From Marivirga arenosa (GTDB lineage Bacteria > Bacteroidota > Bacteroidia > Cytophagales > Cyclobacteriaceae), in contig NZ_CP129968.2 in assembly GCF_030503875.2 (NCBI RefSeq), positions 62,001 to 126,000 on the forward strand: a DNA stretch of 64,000 bases. Direction: 5' to 3'. This document shows, in pieces, positions 34,690-44,874 of this stretch. The notes below the pieces were generated by a model. That model did no database searches, was not told the origin of the DNA, and saw nothing but the letters and a program-made list of their open reading frames with translations. Position 1 is the stretch's first letter, and each line of letters starts with the position of its first letter. A program made the position numbers and the translations under genes.

Positions 34690-37287
34690 GTGCTGATTAA
34701 AATAAAAAAATATCGTTTAATATTATTCGGGCTATTCTTGATTATTGTAAGCTGCTCCCCAGAAAATTCTGGTGTGATTGGCTATAGTTATCATAATATT
34801 ACCGCTAAGTATAATGCCTATTTTATTGCTAACGAAAAATTAGATGAGGTATTACTTGAAATTAAAGAAGCTCACAAGAACAATTTCAATAGAGTTTTAA
34901 AAGTAAAAGCTCCAATTGACACTAACATTGTTAATTCAAATACGGAGAAAATTGAAGATATTATAAAAAAAGCATCCATTGCTATACAACGACATGAAGT
35001 TAGTAAATGGGTAGATGATAGCTACATATTGGTAGGAATTGCCAGAATGCTAAATCAAGAATATGAGGAATCAATTGAAACTCTGAAATATGTAAATGTG
35101 AATAGTGAAGATGAGCAAACCCGATATTATGCTCTCACTCATTTAATAAGAACATTTACAGAATATGGCGAACTCAATAATGCTTTAGCAGTAATTGATT
35201 ATTTAAATAGGCAGAAACTATCTAAATCCAACCAAAGGTATCTTTATTTAAATGCCGCTTATTATTATCAAATAACTAATAATCCAAATAATGTAATCCA
35301 ATACTTAAGTGCCGCTATAAAAGTAATGCCTAAAGGGCCTGAAAAGGCAAAAATGCATTTTATTTTAGGACAGCTTTTTCAAAAATCTAAGCTTGATGCA
35401 GTAGCTTATGATAATTATTCTCAGGTATTAGAAAACCGACCACCTTATGAATTATCATTTTATGCTCGACTTAATATGGCTCAAGTTACCGAATTAACTA
35501 AAGGCGAAGATGTAAAAAGAATTAGGAAATATTTCGAACAGCTATTGAAGGACGGGAAAAACGTGGAGTTCCGTGACAAAATATATTATGAGATGGCTGA
35601 ATTTGAATTAAAACAAGGAAATATAAAAGAAGCTATCCCATTTTATAAGTCATCAATAAAATCCAGTGTTGACAATCCAAGACAAAAATCGTTTTCCTAT
35701 CACAAATTAGGAAAAGTATATTTTGATCGATTAAAAGAGTATCCATTAGCCAAAGCTTACTACGATAGCGCATTTAGCATTATGCCTAAAGATGAACCAA
35801 TCTATCCCCAAGTTGAAACTAGGCATGCTGTACTTTCAGAATTTATAAAACAAATCAATACTATTAATGAGAATGACTCATTATTAAATCTTGCTCAAAT
35901 GGACAGCTTAGCATTAAATAATTTATTCCTTTCAAAAAGAAAGGAAAGAATTCAAAATGAGAAAGAGCAGGAGAAAAAGGAAAGAAGAGCCAAAAGAAAT
36001 CAAGCGAGCTATACGAGCAATAATGCATTTAATGATAGCCCAACCATCCAAAATAATTCAGCCCCTGGAGGTGGATTTTATTTTTATGACCCTGCAACCG
36101 TTGCACAAGGTAGAAATACATTTAAAAGGATTTGGGGAGACCGCTCTTTGCAAGATAATTGGAGAACCAAAAGAAATACAGTTTTTGAAGAGGAGTCATC
36201 AGCAACAACGGAAGCAACTGCATCTAATGAAAGTGTAGAACAACCGAAAATTTCAGAGGAAGATTTAATTGCACAAGAAAGGAATGAATTCTTCAATACA
36301 ATCCCATTCGACACGGCAAGCCAAAGAAAAATGCATGAAGAAATGGAGCTAGCTTATTACAAACTAGGGAACATTTACAATTTTGATCTTCAAGAAAAGG
36401 AAGACGCTATTACTACTTATGAAAAATTATTAGAAAAATATCCTGATACCGAATATAGGGCAGAAATACTATATCTGTTATATATCTATTATGAAGAGAG
36501 AAATCCTGAAAAGGCTAAACAATTCTCACAAGAATTATTAAACAGATTTCCGGATACTATTTTCGGAAAGCTAATTGAAAATCCTAACTATCAAGAAGAA
36601 AGTAATGTTGCTAGTGCAAAAGTTAAACTAATTTATGAAGATGCCTATCGAGTATATCAGGAGCAATATTATGATTCCGCATTAACCATAATCAATAATG
36701 GCTTAAATGATTATCCCGAAAATGATTATGAGGATAACTTAGTATTATTAAAAACATTAATCTCTGGAGTTCAAAACGGAAAAAACACCTACCGTTTTAA
36801 TCTTCAAAAATTTATGGAAGATTATCCTGAAAGTGAATTATACAGTTTTGCTAAAACCTTATTAGCTGCAATAGATGAATTAGATCAGAAGCAATTACAA
36901 AAAGAGCAAATTAAATACATCCCCTATTTTGAGCAAACCCACTATTTCGTTGTGGTTTATGAAAAGAATAAAGCTTTATCGGGGATATTACCTTCTGAAA
37001 TTGAATCCTTTGCTGAAAAATTCTTCCCTAATGAGAACTTAAATGCTGGAAATTTAATTTTCAATGACGACTATTCAATGGTTTTATTAAGCGAATTTGA
37101 AGGAAAAGAAAGTGCTGAAGCTTTTTATAAAAAATTTAATAGTGATTTATCGCCCTTAAAAAATTTCAATAGTTTAAATTTTAGTAATTTTATAATTTCA
37201 AAAGACAATTTTCAGATTTACTACCAAGCAAAAATGGTAGATAGTTATGATGAATTCTTTAATAATAATTATCAAATAACTCCCTAA
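34690..37287 (+). CDS. T9SS/gliding lipoprotein PorW/SprE-like, TPR-rich
   Basis: The 865-residue protein starts at a GTG, supported by the lipoprotein signal right after it (LFGLFLIIVSC, lipobox C22). The N-terminus of the mature protein (YHNITAKYNAYFIANEKLDE) is the recognisable PorW/SprE signature, and tandem TPR helices fill most of residues 60-700. A Gln/Asn/Pro-poor but Arg/Lys/Glu-rich disordered stretch lies near 430-480. PorW/SprE is a periplasmic-side outer-membrane lipoprotein needed for type IX secretion and gliding. Its placement near gldKLMN supports this. It shares a 37-base gap with PBP1A and is probably co-transcribed with it. Confidence 0.82.
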   Translation: MLIKIKKYRLILFGLFLIIVSCSPENSGVIGYSYHNITAKYNAYFIANEKLDEVLLEIKEAHKNNFNRVLKVKAPIDTNIVNSNTEKIEDIIKKASIAIQRHEVSKWVDDSYILVGIARMLNQEYEESIETLKYVNVNSEDEQTRYYALTHLIRTFTEYGELNNALAVIDYLNRQKLSKSNQRYLYLNAAYYYQITNNPNNVIQYLSAAIKVMPKGPEKAKMHFILGQLFQKSKLDAVAYDNYSQVLENRPPYELSFYARLNMAQVTELTKGEDVKRIRKYFEQLLKDGKNVEFRDKIYYEMAEFELKQGNIKEAIPFYKSSIKSSVDNPRQKSFSYHKLGKVYFDRLKEYPLAKAYYDSAFSIMPKDEPIYPQVETRHAVLSEFIKQINTINENDSLLNLAQMDSLALNNLFLSKRKERIQNEKEQEKKERRAKRNQASYTSNNAFNDSPTIQNNSAPGGGFYFYDPATVAQGRNTFKRIWGDRSLQDNWRTKRNTVFEEESSATTEATASNESVEQPKISEEDLIAQERNEFFNTIPFDTASQRKMHEEMELAYYKLGNIYNFDLQEKEDAITTYEKLLEKYPDTEYRAEILYLLYIYYEERNPEKAKQFSQELLNRFPDTIFGKLIENPNYQEESNVASAKVKLIYEDAYRVYQEQYYDSALTIINNGLNDYPENDYEDNLVLLKTLISGVQNGKNTYRFNLQKFMEDYPESELYSFAKTLLAAIDELDQKQLQKEQIKYIPYFEQTHYFVVVYEKNKALSGILPSEIESFAEKFFPNENLNAGNLIFNDDYSMVLLSEFEGKESAEAFYKKFNSDLSPLKNFNSLNFSNFIISKDNFQIYYQAKMVDSYDEFFNNNYQITP

Positions 37288-37324
37288 TTGAAGTATTGAT
37301 CTTCAACTGAAGCAATTCGAGAAT

Positions 37325-39604
37325 ATGAAAAAATCTAAGATATCTAAAATAATAATTGCATTATGGTCTTTATTCGCCCTTGCTATTATTAGTTTTTCTT
37401 TATTCATCTATAGTATTAGTATAAATTTAAATGGTTGGTATGGTGAATTACCTGGACTAAAATCATTAGAAAACCCTAAAAGTGATTTATCATCAGTTCT
37501 ATACTTTGCTGATAATAAAGAAATGGGGAAATACTACAGATACAACCGAAGCCAGGTTACTTTTGACGAATTATCACCTAATGTTGTAAATGCACTTATT
37601 GCAACGGAAGATATCCGTTTTACTGAGCATTCCGGAATTGATTTATATGGCTTAGGCCGTGTATTCTTTAAATCAATATTAATGTTTGACAAAAGCTCTG
37701 GTGGTGGTAGTACGATTACGCAGCAATTAGCTAAAATATTATTCCGAACTAGAAGTGATTTGTCAAACGGTAGTTTAAATGATGTTCCCGTTTTAGGATT
37801 GGTAATTGCCAAGATGAAGGAATGGATTGTAGCTGTGAAATTGGAACGTTCCTATACTAAAAAGGAAATCATTGCCATGTATCTAAACACCTTTGAATTT
37901 GGTAGTAATGCATTCGGAATCAAAACTGCTTCGAAAACATTTTTCAATACTACTCCTGATCAATTAAAAATTGCAGAAGCTGCTGTATTAGTTGGATTAT
38001 GTAAAAACCCGAATTTATTCAGTCCAGTTTATGAACCTGAAAATGCATTTGAAAGAAGAAATGTAGTATTAAACCAAATGAGAAAATATGGCTATATAGA
38101 TGATGTAGCATATGATTCAATTTCGTCTAAACCGATTGAGCTAGATTATGATGTTGAAAATCATAATGATGGTTTAGCCACTTATTTCAGAGGTGTTATT
38201 TTGTGGGATTTATTAGCTTGGACTAGAGCTAATGGTTACGATTTATATGAAGACGGTCTAAGAATTTATACTACCATCGACAGTAGAATGCAAAAATATG
38301 CTGAAGAAGCCGTAGAGGAGCATATGAAATTTCAGCAAGAAATATTTGACGAACATTGGGAAGGAAAAGCTCCCTGGAGGGACGAATCCGGGAGAGTAAT
38401 TAAAGATTTTATTGAAAATCAGGCTAGAAGAACAAAGGCATATAAATATTGGGAGAAAAAGCTGGGAGATGATGAAGAAGAGATTTTCAAAAAACTGAAT
38501 GAACCTAAAAAAATGAAAGTATTTAGCTGGGATGGTGAAAAAGATACTGTCCTTAGCACTATGGATTCAATCCGCTATTTCAAAAAATTCCTGCATGCAG
38601 GATTTATGGCAATGAATCCTAACAATGGACATATCAAAGCTTGGGTTGGCGGAATAAATTACAAATATTTCAAATATGACCATGTGAAACAAGGTAGAAG
38701 ACAACCAGGCTCCACCTTTAAACCTTTGGTATATGCCGCTGCTATAGATAATGGATATTCTCCATGCTATCAGGTAGAAGATGTTCCTGTAACCTTTGAA
38801 GTACCAGGAGATCCTCCAACCTGGACGCCTGTAAACTCAAATGGAAAATATACAGGTGAAACCTGGACATTAAGAGAAGCTATGGCTCAGTCCTTAAATT
38901 CTGGAACCGCTTATGTTATGAAAAAAATTGGACCACAAACCGTAGTGGATTATGCGAAAAGATTAGGAGTTGAAAGTCCTTTAGCTGCAGTACCTTCACT
39001 CTGCTTAGGAACCTCCGATGTTTCTATTTACGAATTAATTGGTGCCTATAGTACTTTCGTAAATGAAGGATTCTATACTATGCCATTCTATATAGATAGG
39101 ATTGAAGATAAGAACGGAAAAGTATTAAAACAGTTTGTACCGAAAACAGGCGAGGCCTTAAGTGCTGAAACTGCCTATGTGATGTTGCATATGTTGAAAG
39201 GTACAACAGAGCTACCAATAGGAACTGCAATTGGTTTAGATAGAGAGCTAAGAACAGATAATGAAATTGGTGCAAAAACGGGTACCACCCAGAATTACTC
39301 AGATGGGTGGTTTGTTGGCGTTACTAAAGATTTAGCTGCTGGTGCATGGGTTGGTGGTGATGACAGAAGTATCCACTTTAGAAATATTGCCTTAGGACAA
39401 GGGGCAAGAATGGCTATGCCTATATGGGAGAAATTCATGAAGAAGGTTTATGCAGATGAAGAATTAGCAGTATCTAAAGGCCCTTTCAAGAAACCTTCAA
39501 ATCTTTCAATAGAAATTGATTGTGAACAGTATGATATGCAGCAAAATAATGTAACTGATTCAACTGAACAAATTCAAAAACTTGATGTTGATGCCATACA
39601 GTAA
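37325..39604 (+). CDS. Bifunctional class A penicillin-binding protein (PBP1A-like)
   Basis: The 759-residue protein has one N-terminal membrane anchor (about 10-30). A GT51 glycosyltransferase domain follows, with the catalytic Glu at E95 in ATEDIRFTEHSGID and GGGSTITQQLAK. The transpeptidase domain has the SxxK motif at S463 (PGSTFKPL), SLN at S523-N525 and KTGTTQ at K651. It polymerises lipid II and cross-links stem peptides in the periplasm. All catalytic motifs are intact and the length is usual. It lies between PorW/SprE and uvrC with gaps of 37 and 11 bases, so all three form one operon. Confidence 0.95.
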   Translation: MKKSKISKIIIALWSLFALAIISFSLFIYSISINLNGWYGELPGLKSLENPKSDLSSVLYFADNKEMGKYYRYNRSQVTFDELSPNVVNALIATEDIRFTEHSGIDLYGLGRVFFKSILMFDKSSGGGSTITQQLAKILFRTRSDLSNGSLNDVPVLGLVIAKMKEWIVAVKLERSYTKKEIIAMYLNTFEFGSNAFGIKTASKTFFNTTPDQLKIAEAAVLVGLCKNPNLFSPVYEPENAFERRNVVLNQMRKYGYIDDVAYDSISSKPIELDYDVENHNDGLATYFRGVILWDLLAWTRANGYDLYEDGLRIYTTIDSRMQKYAEEAVEEHMKFQQEIFDEHWEGKAPWRDESGRVIKDFIENQARRTKAYKYWEKKLGDDEEEIFKKLNEPKKMKVFSWDGEKDTVLSTMDSIRYFKKFLHAGFMAMNPNNGHIKAWVGGINYKYFKYDHVKQGRRQPGSTFKPLVYAAAIDNGYSPCYQVEDVPVTFEVPGDPPTWTPVNSNGKYTGETWTLREAMAQSLNSGTAYVMKKIGPQTVVDYAKRLGVESPLAAVPSLCLGTSDVSIYELIGAYSTFVNEGFYTMPFYIDRIEDKNGKVLKQFVPKTGEALSAETAYVMLHMLKGTTELPIGTAIGLDRELRTDNEIGAKTGTTQNYSDGWFVGVTKDLAAGAWVGGDDRSIHFRNIALGQGARMAMPIWEKFMKKVYADEELAVSKGPFKKPSNLSIEIDCEQYDMQQNNVTDSTEQIQKLDVDAIQ

Positions 39605-39615
39605 ATAGCTGGATT

Positions 39616-41424
39616 ATGTATGATGCAGTTTTTTTAGATCCAAAGGATATATCCGATTTACCAAAACAGCCTGGAGTTTATAAATTCCATAATAATAACG
39701 GAGATATTATTTATGTAGGAAAGGCAAAAAACCTAAAAAATCGTGTTAGCAGCTACTTCAATAAATCCTCCAATCACAATAAAAAAACAATTCGATTAGT
39801 TGGGGAAATAGATAAAATTGAAATAGCTATTGTAAATTCTGAATTTGATGCTCTTTTATTAGAAAACTCATTAATAAAAGAGCTTCAGCCAAAGTATAAC
39901 ATTCTATTAAAGGATGATAAATCTTTTCCTTATTTATGCATAACTAATGAGCCATTCCCAAGGATAATTTCAACCAGAAAACGTATTGCAAGAAATGGCA
40001 CTTATTTTGGGCCATATGCAAGTGTTCGAGCTATGAATAATGTTCTTGAATTAATAAGGAAGCTCTATACGATACGGACATGCAAACTCAATCTTTCAGA
40101 TCAAAATATTAAAGCAGGTAAATTTAAAGTTTGTTTAGAATACCATATAGGTAATTGTAAAGGGCCCTGCGAGGGATTACAACAACATAAAAATTACCAA
40201 AAAGATATAAATCAAGCTGCAGAGATTTTAAAAGGAAATTTAAATGTTCCTAAGCAACTATTTAAACTGAATATGCAACAAGCTGCGGAGGAGTTACATT
40301 ATGAAACTGCTCAAAAATATAAAGAAAAATTAGAGTTATTAGAGAAGTTCCACAGCAAATCATTAGTTGTAAATCCTAAAATAACCGATATTGATGTTTG
40401 TACTATTATTTCTGAAGAGAAAAGTGCTTTTGTTAATTACTTAAGGGTTAAAAATGGAAGCATTACGGTGACCAAAACCATTCAGCTAAAAAAGAAGCTT
40501 GATGAATCCGAACAGGAATTATTATTATTGGCATTAATTGATCTTAGGAAACTATATGAGAGTGGTACTGAAGAAGTATTAACCAACATAGATATTGAAA
40601 ACCTTCCAGAAAAATTTCACTTTATAAAACCACAAATTGGTGATAAAAAGAAATTAGTGGAGTTAAGTTTAAAAAATTCTTTATTCTTTAAGAAAGAAAA
40701 ACTAAATCAGAATGAATCATCAAAAATAAAGGAGTTGAGAGTCTTAAAACAGTTACAAAATGATTTAAGACTAAAGGAATTACCTATCAAGATAGAATGT
40801 TTTGATAACTCCAATATGCAAGGTACTAATCCGACTGCTTCCATGGTTCATTTTAAAAATGGTCGGCCTAAGAAGAGTGAGTACAGACATTATCATGTCA
40901 AAACTGTGGTTGGGCCTGATGACTTTGCTTCCATGACTGAAATCGTAGGTAGAAGGTATAAAAGATTGAAAGACGAAAAGCAGGAAATGCCTAATTTAAT
41001 AGTAATTGATGGTGGAAAAGGACAATTGAGTTCAGCAGTCAAAGCACTGAAAAAGCTCAATCTTTATGGAAAAATTCCAATAATAGGGATAGCTAAAAGA
41101 TTAGAAGAAATTTATTTTCCTGAGGATCCCTATCCTGTCCATATCAGTAAAAAAAGTGAATCACTAAAGTTATTACAAAGACTTAGAGATGAAGCGCACA
41201 GATTTGCCATTACATTTCACAGACAAATTAGAAGCAAAAATACTTTTAAGATTGATCTAGAAGGTATCAATGGAATAGGAGATAAAACAATTGATCAACT
41301 ATTGACTCATTTTAAATCCCCCAAAAAAATCAGGGAAGCTTCATTTGAAAACCTTAGCAATGTGGTGGGTACTTCCAAAGCAGAAATAATTATAAAAGCC
41401 TTTAAACAAAAAAAGGAAGACTAA
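39616..41424 (+). CDS. uvrC: Excinuclease ABC subunit C
   Basis: The 602-residue protein has the GIY-YIG domain at its start (GVYKFHNNNGDIIYVGKAKN, about 20-39). A UVR segment near 200 (AAEELHYETAQKYKEKL) and the RNase H-like catalytic domain with IECFDNSN and VIDGGKGQLS follow. Tandem HhH motifs end the protein (LEGINGIGDKTIDQLL). It makes both incisions in UvrABC nucleotide excision repair. The ATG is 11 bases after the PBP1A stop, an unusual operon partner with no functional link that I know of. A terminator hairpin begins inside its last codons. Confidence 0.97.
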   Translation: MYDAVFLDPKDISDLPKQPGVYKFHNNNGDIIYVGKAKNLKNRVSSYFNKSSNHNKKTIRLVGEIDKIEIAIVNSEFDALLLENSLIKELQPKYNILLKDDKSFPYLCITNEPFPRIISTRKRIARNGTYFGPYASVRAMNNVLELIRKLYTIRTCKLNLSDQNIKAGKFKVCLEYHIGNCKGPCEGLQQHKNYQKDINQAAEILKGNLNVPKQLFKLNMQQAAEELHYETAQKYKEKLELLEKFHSKSLVVNPKITDIDVCTIISEEKSAFVNYLRVKNGSITVTKTIQLKKKLDESEQELLLLALIDLRKLYESGTEEVLTNIDIENLPEKFHFIKPQIGDKKKLVELSLKNSLFFKKEKLNQNESSKIKELRVLKQLQNDLRLKELPIKIECFDNSNMQGTNPTASMVHFKNGRPKKSEYRHYHVKTVVGPDDFASMTEIVGRRYKRLKDEKQEMPNLIVIDGGKGQLSSAVKALKKLNLYGKIPIIGIAKRLEEIYFPEDPYPVHISKKSESLKLLQRLRDEAHRFAITFHRQIRSKNTFKIDLEGINGIGDKTIDQLLTHFKSPKKIREASFENLSNVVGTSKAEIIIKAFKQKKED

Positions 41425-41437
41425 AAGCCTTCCTTTT
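41411..41437. terminator. Bidirectional terminator between uvrC and gldN
   Basis: AAAAGGAAG (41411-41419) and CTTCCTTTT (41429-41437) form a 9-bp stem with a 9-base loop, starting within the last uvrC codons. Runs of T follow on both strands (six on the minus strand), so it can end the uvrC and gldN transcripts. Confidence 0.75.
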
Positions 41438-41455
41438 GAATTTATTTTATTTGGA

Positions 41456-42346
41456 TTAATAAGACCACAATTCGTGTTCTTTTTCCATTAATTCATATTC
41501 TAACCATTGAGATGCCATAATACCCTCTTTTGGAGATTCATTATAAACATCAACAATCATATTATCATCAGGATTTGCAACCTTAACAATTCTAGCAGAG
41601 AATAATCTTAAAGCAAAGGCGTCAGCTAAATTTTTATGCTCAGCGCTATTTTGAGGGTTGAACCAAATCATTTGTTCTGGATTACTTCTAAACAAGTCAA
41701 TCAAGTCTTTGTATTTAAAAACTCCAACTAATCTTTCCACACCAGAGGTAAAATTCTGTGCTGGAATTATGATTTTAATTGCTTGAATATCCCAATGAGT
41801 TACTGATCTTTTTCTATCAAAGATCATGTCTTCCACTAATTCTAAAGTAGATAACTGAGTAATTCTAAATTCGGTACTGATTTCACTAGCTGAAGATTCT
41901 TCTTCTGTTTCTGAACTATCATCACCTGAGCTATCGCCCCATCCATCATCACTACCCCATGAATCACCTCCACCGGAATCTCCCCAAGCATCACCGCCTC
42001 CACCCATATCCATATTAGCTAGAGATGGATCTTCTAATTTCTCAAGGAATTCTTCTTTTGTCATTCTATTAACCATAGAATCACCTTTGTAAATTGGGAG
42101 AATACCTGCCTTAGCAGCATTTACAATATGCTTAGTTATTTCATTACCTTTTGCAAAGAAAGGCTTATTCTGCTTTTCTCTTAAATCCATTCTTCTCCAT
42201 ACTCTCTTTTTATACATGATATCATCTTCATGCACGGGGTACACAGAATTAGGATTATAACCATTGTTTTCAGATTCTTGCGCTTTTACTGGTTTTACAT
42301 AAACCATCAAGCCAAGAACCAAACATAATAACACAAACTTTTTCAT
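41456..42346 (-). CDS. gldN: Gliding motility/T9SS protein GldN
   Basis: From the ATG at 42346 the protein has 296 residues with a signal peptide (MKKFVLLCLVLGLMVYVKPV); a GTG six codons upstream would spoil it. Characteristic GldN segments are DDIMYKKRVWRRMDLREKQN near 40-60, VTHWDIQAIKIIIPA near 182-196 and LIDLFRSNP. GldN forms the periplasmic GldK-GldN ring of type IX secretion, bound to the outer membrane through GldK. An acidic Gly/Ser/Asp/Trp repeat insert (about residues 115-150) is unusual. It is the last gene of the gldKLMN operon, 20 bases after gldM, and is followed by a terminator. Confidence 0.93.
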   Translation of the reverse strand: MKKFVLLCLVLGLMVYVKPVKAQESENNGYNPNSVYPVHEDDIMYKKRVWRRMDLREKQNKPFFAKGNEITKHIVNAAKAGILPIYKGDSMVNRMTKEEFLEKLEDPSLANMDMGGGGDAWGDSGGGDSWGSDDGWGDSSGDDSSETEEESSASEISTEFRITQLSTLELVEDMIFDRKRSVTHWDIQAIKIIIPAQNFTSGVERLVGVFKYKDLIDLFRSNPEQMIWFNPQNSAEHKNLADAFALRLFSARIVKVANPDDNMIVDVYNESPKEGIMASQWLEYELMEKEHELWSY

Positions 42347-42366
42347 ACCTATATTCTTTAACACTA

Positions 42367-43953
42367 TTAATTTAGAGATATCGGGAATACTTGTTCTCCA
42401 AGATTAACTTCCTCAGTATTTCCTCTAAAATTTCTTCTTAATACTTGGTCCACTTGAACAACCAATCTATCACCCGGACGCGCATTACTCATTAATTGAC
42501 TAATGTTTACAGTTTCACTAGTAGCTTTGATCGGCTGACCCACTGGTCTTGGACCTCTAGCTAAAGTAATTGTCCATCTTGTAACTCTATATTGAGCATC
42601 CTTTGGTAACTGAGCTTTAAAGTTTTCATCAGGAATGGCCTGTACTCTTAAAACTCTCATCGCAGTAGCTTTTTCACCTTGTTTTAAGTTAACTGGTTTT
42701 GAACCATTATATACTTGAACATCTGGCTTAGGAATTCTTCTTACGCTAAATACTTTATTTCCTATTTTGTTACCATTTGAACTTACACCTAAAGTAACTT
42801 TAGGAGCATTAGGGATAATCGTAACTAACCCTCTTTCTTTACCTTGTATTGATGATCCACCAGATACTGAAAAAGAAGGATTATAAGAACTACCTAAAGC
42901 AGGCACTGATACATTTAATTCGTTACCGCAATTCAAATATAGTTGACTTAACGCAGCAGATTGAACTTGAATTACTGGCTCAGCAACAAAATACTCAATT
43001 TCTTGTCTGTAAACACTATCTTTCAATTTAGCAGTTGCTTCATAAGTCTTACGAGCTGTACCTTCTTCACCATAAGAACCTGCAGGAGTAGCTGTAAATT
43101 CTATTTGGCCAGCACCACCAACAACATCAATTTCTTTTCCATTAAAAGTCATTTCTGGGTCTTCAGCTGAAGATGAAGCTGCAACAATTAAATCAGCTTT
43201 ATATTTTGCACCGGCTGCAACAACCTTTGATTCAGGTAATGCAACTAATTGGATTAAATCAAATTTTAAATCACCTGCACCAACTTTTCTTGCCAACAAA
43301 TCTAAAGCTCTTGCTTCATAAGCCATCACTTTATTTTGATAATCAGAAATTGTAGCTAATGCGGCAGGAGTAGGAGCACCCATGAATTCCAATGTAGCCC
43401 AATCTTTCCCTTTTTGATTTGGATCATCCTTAAATCTCGGATTATCATTAGCATCTAAAGCTAATGGAGCGAAAGAAACAGCAGAATCTCCAACGGTTTC
43501 ATCAATAAATGTTGCATATGCATTTAAAGATTTCTGTAATTTTATTCCATTATTCTGGTTTTCAGGCATCATGTAGTTTCCTACCTTATCATAGTCGGTT
43601 TTACCAACAATGTTTCCAGTTTCATCTCTACCTCCAGTAATTTCTATAAAGGTATCTTTATATGTCCCTAATTCTTTAACCATATCTCTGGTTTTCTCTC
43701 TGATGGCTTTAGCGGTTTCTAAAATTTTCACATCATCAGGACGGTTACCAGATTCTTCCACTGCGTTTTCAATTCTACGCAATGTATTACCATTCTGCTC
43801 TCTAGCCGCATCAACTGATACTTCTAGTGAGTTATTAATATCGATGAATTTGTCGAGTACTGTAACACTAACGTTAAGTGCCAAAAGGGCCGTTAGTACT
43901 AGGTACATCATACCTATCATCTTCTGTCTTGGGGTTTCTTTTCCTCCAGCCAT
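42367..43953 (-). CDS. gldM: T9SS motor protein GldM
   Basis: The 528-residue protein begins AGGKETPRQKMIGMMYLVLT, the GldM hallmark, with one membrane helix (about 13-33). A long periplasmic part of several Ig-like beta domains follows, preceded by a helical bundle (about 50-220). GldM with GldL makes the proton-driven rotary motor in the inner membrane, and its periplasmic arm reaches the GldK/GldN ring. The N-terminus and length are as in other Bacteroidota. It lies 33 bases after gldL. Confidence 0.97.
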   Translation of the reverse strand: MAGGKETPRQKMIGMMYLVLTALLALNVSVTVLDKFIDINNSLEVSVDAAREQNGNTLRRIENAVEESGNRPDDVKILETAKAIREKTRDMVKELGTYKDTFIEITGGRDETGNIVGKTDYDKVGNYMMPENQNNGIKLQKSLNAYATFIDETVGDSAVSFAPLALDANDNPRFKDDPNQKGKDWATLEFMGAPTPAALATISDYQNKVMAYEARALDLLARKVGAGDLKFDLIQLVALPESKVVAAGAKYKADLIVAASSSAEDPEMTFNGKEIDVVGGAGQIEFTATPAGSYGEEGTARKTYEATAKLKDSVYRQEIEYFVAEPVIQVQSAALSQLYLNCGNELNVSVPALGSSYNPSFSVSGGSSIQGKERGLVTIIPNAPKVTLGVSSNGNKIGNKVFSVRRIPKPDVQVYNGSKPVNLKQGEKATAMRVLRVQAIPDENFKAQLPKDAQYRVTRWTITLARGPRPVGQPIKATSETVNISQLMSNARPGDRLVVQVDQVLRRNFRGNTEEVNLGEQVFPISLN

Positions 43954-43986
43954 ATAGCTCTAAGTTTTAAGTTTTTTAATAACAAA

Positions 43987-44817
43987 TTAACCTTTCATAG
44001 CAGATAGCATATTGCCATATACCTTATTCAATTGAGAAAGATTAGTTGTTAAGTTTTTAACTTCAGTCTGGAATTGTGCAGTATCCTTACTTGCCTCAGT
44101 CATGCTATCTAAAGCAGTTGATAAATTCTTGTAGAATTTATTCATTGCTTTTACATGATTCTGAGAGTCTTGCAATTCCATTTCGTAAACTTGATTTAAA
44201 GCTGTCAAGTTTTTAGTAACCGCTTGTACTTGTGAATGATATTCTTTTGAGTCATTCGTAGCGGAAGCCATTTGCTTCATAGCTGCAGCAGTACTATCAT
44301 ATGATTTGTTCATTTCCATCAATGATTTACTTGCCTGCTTAACGTTATTCGCATAATCGTTCGTAGCAACTGCTGCATTACTTAGGGTAGACATTTGTTT
44401 AGCTGATTCAGCCATATTTTTCATACCGTCACCTAAACTTTTAATCAACTCAGGACCAATTTTACCTTCTTCTAAAACTTTGTCAAGTTGCTGAGCAGTA
44501 GATCCAGAACTTTTCCCGATTTGTTTCTTTGACCCTCTAGAATCTAAATCTTCATATTCATCATTATCATCAAACTCTGTAGCTAGTTCAGGGTAAACTT
44601 TACTCCAATCTAATTCCTTATGCTGAGGCTCAAATGCACTTAGTAAGAATATAAGTGCCTCAACACTTAAACCTATACCTAACATGGCACCCGCACCAGG
44701 TAAGTGAAGAATTTTAAATAATGCACCAACAATTACAACTGCCGCTCCAATACCATATACCTTCGGCATAATGGTTTTAAATAGTAACTCCTGAAATCCG
44801 CCTTTTTTATTGCTCAT
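43987..44817 (-). CDS. gldL: T9SS motor protein GldL
   Basis: The 276-residue protein has two membrane helices near residues 20-35 and 43-63, joined by HLPGAGAMLG. TM2 carries the conserved Glu at E53 (SVEALIFLLSAFEP), which corresponds by position to the residue thought to carry protons in Flavobacterium GldL. The C-terminal 200 residues are cytoplasmic coiled coil rich in Met, Ala and Asn. GldL pentamers surround two GldM helices and turn the motor. The ATG is 57 bases after the gldK stop, and gldM follows. Confidence 0.95.
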   Translation of the reverse strand: MSNKKGGFQELLFKTIMPKVYGIGAAVVIVGALFKILHLPGAGAMLGIGLSVEALIFLLSAFEPQHKELDWSKVYPELATEFDDNDEYEDLDSRGSKKQIGKSSGSTAQQLDKVLEEGKIGPELIKSLGDGMKNMAESAKQMSTLSNAAVATNDYANNVKQASKSLMEMNKSYDSTAAAMKQMASATNDSKEYHSQVQAVTKNLTALNQVYEMELQDSQNHVKAMNKFYKNLSTALDSMTEASKDTAQFQTEVKNLTTNLSQLNKVYGNMLSAMKG

Positions 44818-44874
44818 GTTTGTAGTTTTTAATGGTTAATGTCTAAATATGATTTTATTTTTTTAAAAAGTCAA

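Noticed and set aside
43610..43957. Antisense frame over the 5' half of gldM
   Set aside because: Overlaps a well-defined T9SS gene; no domain, no promoter; composition is that of a shadow.
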